DNA of 7,476 bases from Pseudomonadota bacterium (GTDB taxonomy: Bacteria > Myxococcota_A > Polyangia > Polyangiales > Sandaracinaceae), in assembly GCA_023427125.1 (NCBI GenBank), contig JAEZBP010000420.1, positions 1-7,476 of the forward strand. The letters are read 5' to 3'. Shown here one piece after another: positions 5,848 to 7,476 of this stretch; positions within the stretch are counted from its first letter, which is position 1, and every line of letters begins with the position of its first letter. The notes beneath the pieces are model-generated. The model saw only the letters and a list, made by a program, of their open reading frames with translations. It searched no databases and was not told where the DNA came from. The translations under genes and the position numbers were made by a program.

Positions 5848-6551
5848 GCTCCGCGCTCGACGCCGCCATCGCGCGCCTGTACTCGGTCTTCGCCCGCTAC
5901 CGCAGGCCCGCGCTCGTCGAGGGCTGCCCGTGCTGTGTCGGCGCCGCCGATCAGGCGAAGCTCCACGCGCGCCCCTTGCGTGCGCTCGGCGAGGAGGAGC
6001 TCCGCCGCTACGCATTCAAGGCGCTGACCACCTGGGGCACGGAAGACGACCTGCGCCATTTCCTCCCCCGCATTCTCGAGCTCGTCGCGCAGAGCGGCCT
6101 CGGCGTCGCTCCGCAGACCGTGCTCGGTAAGCTCGCCTACGGCCGGTGGGAGCGCTGGCCCAAAGACGAGCGAGCCGCGAGCCGCGCGTTCCTCGATGCG
6201 TGGCTCGATGACGCCCTCGAGAGCGGCCGCGCCGGGACCGTCATCGATGTGCTCTCCTCGATCCGCCAGACCGGCGGGGAGCTCGCGCCCTTGCTCGTGC
6301 GCGTCGACCTCGAGGCCGCACGCTCGCCTGCCGCGCGCGCCCTGCTCCTCGAGCTGGCGGGCGAGCTGGCGTCGCAGCGCAAGCTCGATCCGTGGATGAG
6401 CGTCGAGGACTCCGACGCGGTCACGAGCTGGCTCGTCCATCCCGATCGCCGTGGATCGATCGAGCGCGCCATCGAAGAGCTGGCCGACCCCGGCGAGCGC
6501 GACCTCGCGCGGTGGAGGCTCGATGCGCTCCTGCTGCGCGCCGGCGCGTAG
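5844..6551 (+). CDS. conserved-looking hypothetical protein with N-terminal CPCC cluster
   Basis: The 235-residue soluble, mostly helical protein starts at GTG 5844, overlapping the upstream stop by four bases (GTGA); no Shine-Dalgarno is seen, so coupling is likely. All three cysteines sit in one cluster, GCPCC (Cys28, Cys30, Cys31), suggesting a metal or redox site. Other visible blocks are IARLYSVFARY (9-19), LGEEELRRYAFKALTTWG (48-65) and LRHFLPRILELV (70-81), followed by helices with Leu/Ala/Glu repeats to the end. No signal peptide or membrane segment is seen. I have a loose memory of similar unnamed proteins with a CPxC-type cluster and a TWG...FLPR block, but cannot name a family. Coupling to copy B suggests it is made in step with that flavoprotein, perhaps as a partner, but that is inference. 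It is real: codon bias is strong and the frame is continuous with TAG at 6549-6551. Confidence 0.8.
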   Translation: MSSALDAAIARLYSVFARYRRPALVEGCPCCVGAADQAKLHARPLRALGEEELRRYAFKALTTWGTEDDLRHFLPRILELVAQSGLGVAPQTVLGKLAYGRWERWPKDERAASRAFLDAWLDDALESGRAGTVIDVLSSIRQTGGELAPLLVRVDLEAARSPAARALLLELAGELASQRKLDPWMSVEDSDAVTSWLVHPDRRGSIERAIEELADPGERDLARWRLDALLLRAGA

Positions 6552-6577
6552 CGGAAACGGCGACAGCGCGCGATCGA

Positions 6578-6776
6578 TCAGGTGTTCGGATCGACCACGA
6601 CCGGATCGGTGACGACCACGTCCTCCTCCGGCAGCCCGGCGCGCCGGCGGGTGGTCGGGCGGACACGGCGAGCCACCTCGTGGAGGCCGGCGGCGGCGGC
6701 CAGGCCGGCGAAGGACGTCGGCGAAGCCGCCGTCGAGCCGGCGCACCTTCGCGTCTTGCTCGTCGCGCTTGCGGAT
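6578..6776 (-). pseudogene. Possible gene remnant with one frameshift, convergent to the plus operon
   Basis: On the minus strand, one frame ending at TGA 6580-6578 reads a coding-like C-terminus from about 6709: LAAAAGLHEVARRVRP, then TTRRRAGLPEEDVVV, then TDPVVVDPNT and stop, with G/C at nearly every third position. Further upstream (about 6776-6711) coding-like sequence appears in a different frame: RKRDEQDAKVRRLDGGFADVL. Removing one base near 6710 would join them. Upstream of about 6776 the sequence becomes the repeat array, so no start or N-terminus is visible. Two frames covering adjacent segments, plus truncation by repeats, suggest a decayed gene end; a short real gene, a sequencing indel or chance open frame are alternatives. 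The stop faces the stop of the CPCC gene at a 26-bp distance. Family not recognised. Confidence 0.3.
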
Positions 6777-7180
6777 GCGGGTGGGCGCCTCGCCGAGGGA
6801 GCCGGAGGGATCGGCGGGACCCGGAGTGACCCTATGTATAGGTGGTTTTGGATCCGGCGGGCCCGAAAGGCGCCTCGTCGAGGGTCGGGAGCGCATCGGG
6901 AGCAAGCGCCGGGCGCCTCGGCGAGGGTCGGAGCGCGCTCGCGGGATGCGGGTGGGTGCCTCGCCGAGGGAGCTTTCGGATCGGCGGGACCCGGAGTGAC
7001 CCTATGTATAGGGTGGTTTTGGATCCGGCGGGCCCGAACGGCGCCGCGTCGAGGGCGGGAGCGCATCGGGAGCAAGCGCCGGGCGCCTCGGCGAGGGTCG
7101 GAGCGCGCTCGCAGGATGCGGGTGGGCGCCTCGCCGAGGGAGACGGAGGGATCGGCGGGACCCGGAGTGGCGCTGTCTGT
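6765..7180. repeat. Higher-order repeat array: 170-171-bp units built of about 43-bp palindromic monomers
   Basis: The marker GGATGCGGGTGGG occurs at 6773, 6944 and (as GGATGCGGGTGGGC) 7114, giving two full units of 171 and 170 bp and a partial third that loses similarity near 7170-7180. Inside, the 15-mer GCGCCTCGNCGAGGG (centred on palindrome CCTCGNCGAGG) begins at 6785, 6870, 6913, 6956 (GTGCC variant), 7041 (GCGCCGC variant), 7083 and 7126. Spacings are 85, 43, 43, 85, 42 and 43. The empty slot in each 85-bp gap is filled by another palindrome, ACCCTATGTATAGGGT, near 6829 and 6999. The monomers' arms are also related, for example GGATCGGCGGG in one and GGATCCGGCGGG in the next. Several frames stay open through the array on both strands, but these give Pro/Arg/Ala-rich peptides with no domain and are not genes. 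Function unknown. Confidence 0.9.
6999..7014. repeat. 16-bp AT-richer palindrome ACCCTATGTATAGGGT in the repeat unit
   Basis: Arms ACCCTAT (6999-7005) and ATAGGGT (7008-7014) are perfect reverse complements around GT. The copy at 6829-6843 has lost one G, and the third slot near 7170-7184 is decayed (CTGTCTGTAGGG). It is strikingly AT-rich for this region and is followed by GGTTTTGGATCC in both intact units. It could be a protein-binding site or a hairpin; the sequence does not say which. Confidence 0.7.
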
Positions 7181-7311
7181 AGGGGGCTCGGGGGTGGCGG
7201 AGATCGACGCGAGCACGACCGCGAGGGTGCGATCGGCGGCACGACCGGGCCCACGCGCGCGATGCAGCGGGGGTACGCGTGCGGATGGGCGTCGGTGGCC
7301 GGCGGCAGCAA

Positions 7312-7476
7312 GCCATGGCGTACGCGCGCTGTTTGCGCGTGCGCCGTGGCGCCTCCTTCCATGAAACCCCGAACTACCCGACTCACCGAGGAGGCCGGGC
7401 GGGTCCGCCCGGGCGCGGCGCTCATGGAGCCAATCAACGAGGCTCGGGCTGAAGGCGCGCTCTGGCGCCTTCAGCC
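7312..7476 (+). ncRNA. Candidate structured RNA: consecutive hairpins
   Basis: Five non-overlapping helices nearly fill this stretch. H1 pairs 7312-7327 with 7335-7350 (16 bp, loop GCTGTTT, including two G-U pairs when read on the plus strand). H2 pairs GCCTCCT 7351-7357 with AGGAGGC 7389-7395. H3 pairs CGGGCG 7396-7401 with CGCCCG 7406-7411. H4 pairs GAGCC 7427-7431 with GGCTC 7441-7445. H5 pairs 7447-7458 with 7465-7476. H1/H2 and H2/H3 are directly adjacent and could stack. The two wobbles in H1 become A-C mismatches on the minus strand, which favours plus-strand transcription. I recognise no known RNA family or tRNA. A cluster of intergenic palindromes or a terminator region is the alternative. 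The 130 bases before it (7181-7311) show nothing I can support. Confidence 0.3.
7447..7476. terminator. Perfect 12-bp hairpin at the window edge
   Basis: GGCTGAAGGCGC (7447-7458) is the exact complement of GCGCCTTCAGCC (7465-7476), with loop GCTCTG. The stem is strong enough for a bidirectional intrinsic terminator or a REP-like palindrome. The window ends at its last base, so a T-run or longer arm cannot be judged. Confidence 0.45.

Noticed and set aside
3925..6015. Minus-strand 696-codon open frame antisense to copy B
   Set aside because: Mirror frame of a strongly supported plus-strand gene with low-complexity Arg/Ala/Leu composition.
6765..7180. CRISPR array
   Set aside because: The period is 43/171 bp, the supposed spacers are related to one another, and no cas gene is present; it is a nested tandem repeat.
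6578..7437. Several overlapping open frames on both strands through the repeat array as repeat-containing proteins
   Set aside because: The repeats are not in a constant frame (units 170-171 bp with indels), all frames are open because of base composition, and no start or domain supports any.
7361..7476. Plus-strand ATG at 7361 opening a frame to the window end (MKPRTTRLTEE...)
   Set aside because: It could be a gene start, but no Shine-Dalgarno precedes it (CCTCCTT is the wrong strand), codon bias is weaker than in neighbouring genes, and it lies within the hairpin cluster.
7181..7476. tRNA or known riboswitch
   Set aside because: I looked for tRNA arms and the core motifs of TPP, glycine and cobalamin riboswitches on both strands and found none.

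Overview
This is a very GC-rich window with strong G/C preference at third codon positions. Tightly packed genes, long antisense open frames and the protein character suggest a myxobacterium-like deltaproteobacterium (Myxococcota). That placement is inferred from composition and gene content; no marker gene is present.

Positions 1-3786 (minus strand) look like one operon. It reads from a flavin-dependent halogenase-like oxidoreductase (3786-2188), through an acyl carrier protein (2115-1795), a small hotdog-fold dehydratase (1798-1331) and a beta-ketoacyl-ACP synthase (1334-102), into a gene cut by the window edge (105-1). The last three junctions are 4-base stop/start overlaps using TTG, GTG and ATG in turn. 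ACP + hotdog dehydratase + KS is the core of aryl-polyene-type (fatty-acid-like type II) pigment pathways. A halogenase-family gene as first cistron suggests a halogenated or otherwise oxidised polyene product. No ketoreductase, ligase or aromatic starter enzyme is visible; these would have to lie beyond position 1 or elsewhere.

Positions 3787-4089 are a 303-bp divergent intergenic region. On its far side, on the plus strand, lies a second homologous halogenase-like flavoprotein (4090-5847). It is coupled by a GTGA overlap to a 235-residue protein of unknown function with a CPCC cluster (5844-6551). The two flavoproteins share the same motif series (GxGxxG, KVGES, Lys80/81, WxWxIP, FxxPxxSxG) and face away from a shared control region, so they probably serve one pathway.

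Positions 6552-7476 hold no convincing intact gene. Just past the plus operon lies a likely minus-strand gene remnant with an apparent frameshift (6578 to about 6776). It runs into a repeat array (about 6765-7180) in which short palindromes recur every 42-43 bp inside a 170-171-bp higher-order unit. Each full unit has three CCTCGNCGAGG palindromes and one AT-richer CCCTATGTATAGGG palindrome. The window ends with closely spaced hairpins (7312-7476), possibly a structured RNA or terminator region.
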